Made by a program: the position numbers and the translations under genes | Source: Sodalinema lacuna_A | GTDB taxonomy: Bacteria; Cyanobacteriota; Cyanobacteriia; Cyanobacteriales; Geitlerinemataceae | Length of the DNA: 64,000 bases | Assembly: GCA_900149785.2 (NCBI GenBank) | Contig: FSSI02000015.1 | Location: 26,696-90,695, forward strand | Reading direction: 5' to 3' | Part shown: piece by piece, positions 62,220 through 64,000 of the stretch | Layout of the letters: every line of letters begins with the position of its first letter | Position numbering within the stretch: position 1 is the stretch's first letter | Notes under the pieces: generated by a model | What the model saw: the letters and a program-made list of their open reading frames with translations, nothing else | Databases searched by the model: none | What the model was told of the DNA's origin: nothing

Positions 62220-64000
62220 CTAGCCTTGTGAAAAATCAGGCGTTAAGGTTTCTCTCGGTTGTGCTTGCGTCGGTTCTTGGAAAATGGCAACGATCGCCCG
62301 TAAAACGCAAATCACCATGACCAACGCTCCTAAACTAAAGACGATATCGCCGGGAATCCGTAGCCAGACCGTCCAGTGCATCCAGGGGGAACTAATCACC
62401 TCAGCACTGCGAGCGTACCAAGTGCCATGATTGACCGATTGCACCAGTTGATAGAAACCACTGGGAATCAAGCCAAACACCATCATCATGACGAGGCCGA
62501 TATTAATCCCCCAAAACGAGCGGTTAAACCAGGTTTCATTCCAGGCGCGATCGGGGGTAATCTCGCGCAACGCAAACAGCATCAGAGCCAAAGCCAGAGA
62601 GCCATAGACCCCAAATAACGCTGAGTGAGCGTGAATGGGGGTGGTGTTAATCCCCTGGGAGTAGTACAGAACAATGGGAGGATTGATTAAGAAGCCAAAC
62701 ACTCCCGCTCCGACGAGGTTCCAGAAACAAGTGGCCAGGAAAAACTTCAGCGGAATCCGATAGAATCCTTGGGCCTCTTGAGAAAGGCGAATGGATTTAA
62801 CCACCTCAAAGCCAATCAAGGTTAGGGGAACCACCTCCAAGGCTGAGGCCACGGATCCCATCGCCGTAATAAAGACGGGTGTTCCCGAAAAGTAGAGATG
62901 GTGCAGGGTTCCAATGACACCACTGCCGAGATAGAGAACCGTCGTCAGATAAGTCGCTCGTAAGGCCGAGGAGCGTTTGAGGAAGCCGAGTTCACTACAT
63001 AGATAGGCGATCGCCACCGTGGCAAAAACTTCAAAAAAGCCTTCCACCCAAAGGTGAACCACCCACCAACGCCAATACTCAGCAATACTCAAGGGAGTAT
63101 GGTTGCTGTACATCAACCCCGCAGAGTAAAACAGGGGAATGGTAATGGCACTGTAGAGGAAAAAGTGATTCAGTCCAGTTTTGCTGCCTTCGGCTTTGAG
63201 AGCGGGTTTGAGGGCGCGGTACATCAGCCAGAGCCAAAACACCATACCGCCAATGAGCAGCAGTTGCCACAATCGCCCAAGCTCGACATATTCATAGCCT
63301 TGATGGCCGAACCAGAAACTTTTGTCCCCGAGGAACCCTTGCACACCGGCCCAAGATCCCACCAAAGACCCCACCACAACTAGGGTGAGCGCCCCTAAGA
63401 GACCACTGTTGCCCCAGGACTGTCCTTTGGGTTCATTTTGACCAAAACGGGGTGCAAAATAGAGTCCAGCCGCCAGCCAACAGGTGGCAATCCAGAACAC
63501 GGCTATTTGTAAATGCCAGGTTCGGGAGGCGGCGTAGGGGAGGTAGTCTTGCAGAGGAACGCCATAAAAGCCATCTCCTTCAACGGCGTAGTGAGCCGTC
63601 ACCATTCCCATCAGGATTTGTACCAGAAATAGGGTCATGGCCACGCCAAAAAAGAGGGTGGTGACTTTCTGGCTCGGGGTGGCGATGCGGATACTGGGCC
63701 GTTCGGCGACGGTTTGCACCTCTTCGGCATCTTCTTGAGTGAGATAAACAAATAAGAAGAGGGCGATCGCTGCAATCAAGACAATCACCGAGACAATGGA
63801 CCAAATGAGGAATTGCGGCGGGGCCTGATTCCCAATGAGATCATCGTGAGGAAAGTTAGCCGTATAGGAAAACGGCGCATTGGGACGATTGGCGGCGGCG
63901 GCCCAGGCAGTCCAGGTAAAGAAGGCCGTGACATTCTGCAATTGGTCTTCGTCGGTGAACCAGCCGCTGGGAATGGAATGAGGAACCGATCCCTGGGATA
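62220..64000 (-). CDS. norB: Quinol-dependent nitric oxide reductase, 5' end missing
   Basis: The reading frame is open to the right edge (the upstream codons read SQGSVPHSIPSGWFTDEDQL), so the N terminus is beyond the window. The visible 593 residues contain the N-terminal periplasmic loop end, about twelve membrane helices, and haem-copper oxidase family features: WVEGFFEVFATVAIAYLC, LHHLYFSGTP, and HAHSALFGVYGSLALALM. It is a qNor, reducing 2 NO to N2O with quinol electrons. It is followed by the truncated globin gene. Confidence 0.93.
   Translation of the reverse strand, partial: SQGSVPHSIPSGWFTDEDQLQNVTAFFTWTAWAAAANRPNAPFSYTANFPHDDLIGNQAPPQFLIWSIVSVIVLIAAIALFLFVYLTQEDAEEVQTVAERPSIRIATPSQKVTTLFFGVAMTLFLVQILMGMVTAHYAVEGDGFYGVPLQDYLPYAASRTWHLQIAVFWIATCWLAAGLYFAPRFGQNEPKGQSWGNSGLLGALTLVVVGSLVGSWAGVQGFLGDKSFWFGHQGYEYVELGRLWQLLLIGGMVFWLWLMYRALKPALKAEGSKTGLNHFFLYSAITIPLFYSAGLMYSNHTPLSIAEYWRWWVVHLWVEGFFEVFATVAIAYLCSELGFLKRSSALRATYLTTVLYLGSGVIGTLHHLYFSGTPVFITAMGSVASALEVVPLTLIGFEVVKSIRLSQEAQGFYRIPLKFFLATCFWNLVGAGVFGFLINPPIVLYYSQGINTTPIHAHSALFGVYGSLALALMLFALREITPDRAWNETWFNRSFWGINIGLVMMMVFGLIPSGFYQLVQSVNHGTWYARSAEVISSPWMHWTVWLRIPGDIVFSLGALVMVICVLRAIVAIFQEPTQAQPRETLTPDFSQG

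Overview
The window looks like chromosomal DNA of a non-marine-picoplankton type cyanobacterium, plausibly a filamentous non-heterocystous one (Phormidium/Geitlerinema-like). This is an inference. What the sequence shows is very frequent HIP1 octamers (GCGATCGC) over most of its length, the photosystem I gene psaM, a cyanophycinase, a PrcA-type subtilase, DUF2973/DUF2605 genes, and several proteins typical of cyanobacteria. The sequence is draft quality: one ambiguous base at 10409 and a 240-N gap at 54708-54947 inside a proline/threonine repeat gene.

Region 1-30 kb is ordinary GC-rich, HIP1-rich housekeeping sequence. It carries a phosphoribosyltransferase cut by the left edge, a methyltransferase, a secreted duplicated-domain protein, a PrcA-like protease, argD, ndk, psaM, a SpoIID-like protein, RNase Z, cobU, a GAF-PAS protein and a fetB-like permease. 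These are followed by an Hsp70-like ATPase with DUF2973 and DUF2605 neighbours, a creatininase-family amidohydrolase overlapping a MASE1 histidine kinase, cyanophycinase, trmD, a universal stress protein, ilvD, a pentapeptide-repeat protein, a GH25 lysozyme with three C-terminal repeats, and a Uma2 nuclease.

Region about 29.9-46 kb is a cell-surface glycan island. From about 30.85 kb the DNA becomes AT-rich and HIP1 sites nearly vanish. The island holds a family 2 glycosyltransferase, a 1673-residue protein (TPR, LamG-like, two in-frame copies of a glycosyltransferase-like domain, methyltransferase-like tail), a TPR-sulfotransferase, and a tightly packed four-gene operon. That operon matches the Wbp/Wlb route from UDP-GlcNAc to UDP-2,3-diacetamido-2,3-dideoxyglucuronate. 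A divergent sulfotransferase-like protein, a methyltransferase and a deacetylase-like protein follow. The glycosyltransferase and the sulfotransferase-like protein end in the same roughly 75-residue module, a good candidate for an undescribed accessory domain. The likely job of the island is to build, decorate and export or assemble a sulfated or methylated acidic surface glycan.

Region 46-64 kb returns to GC-rich sequence: an alginate-lyase-like lipoprotein, a four-carbon acid sugar kinase, a PrcB-domain protein, bacteriohemerythrin, a Crp/Fnr regulator, holB, an epimerase-like protein, a DUF1824-like protein, msrB, tRNA-Gly(UCC), a TonB-like protein with the assembly gap, der, tRNA-Ser(CGA), glmU, a large membrane protein, a small conserved protein, a group 1 truncated globin and a quinol-type nitric oxide reductase cut by the right edge. 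The last two suggest NO detoxification.

Other notable items are two small genes with good start signals (36 and 47 codons), a 79-nt structured element upstream of der, a CRP-like operator at 15002, a hairpin that runs into a Shine-Dalgarno sequence at 61390, and a recurring habit of short tandem duplications (9-16 bp) at gene borders. Four of these span a stop codon.
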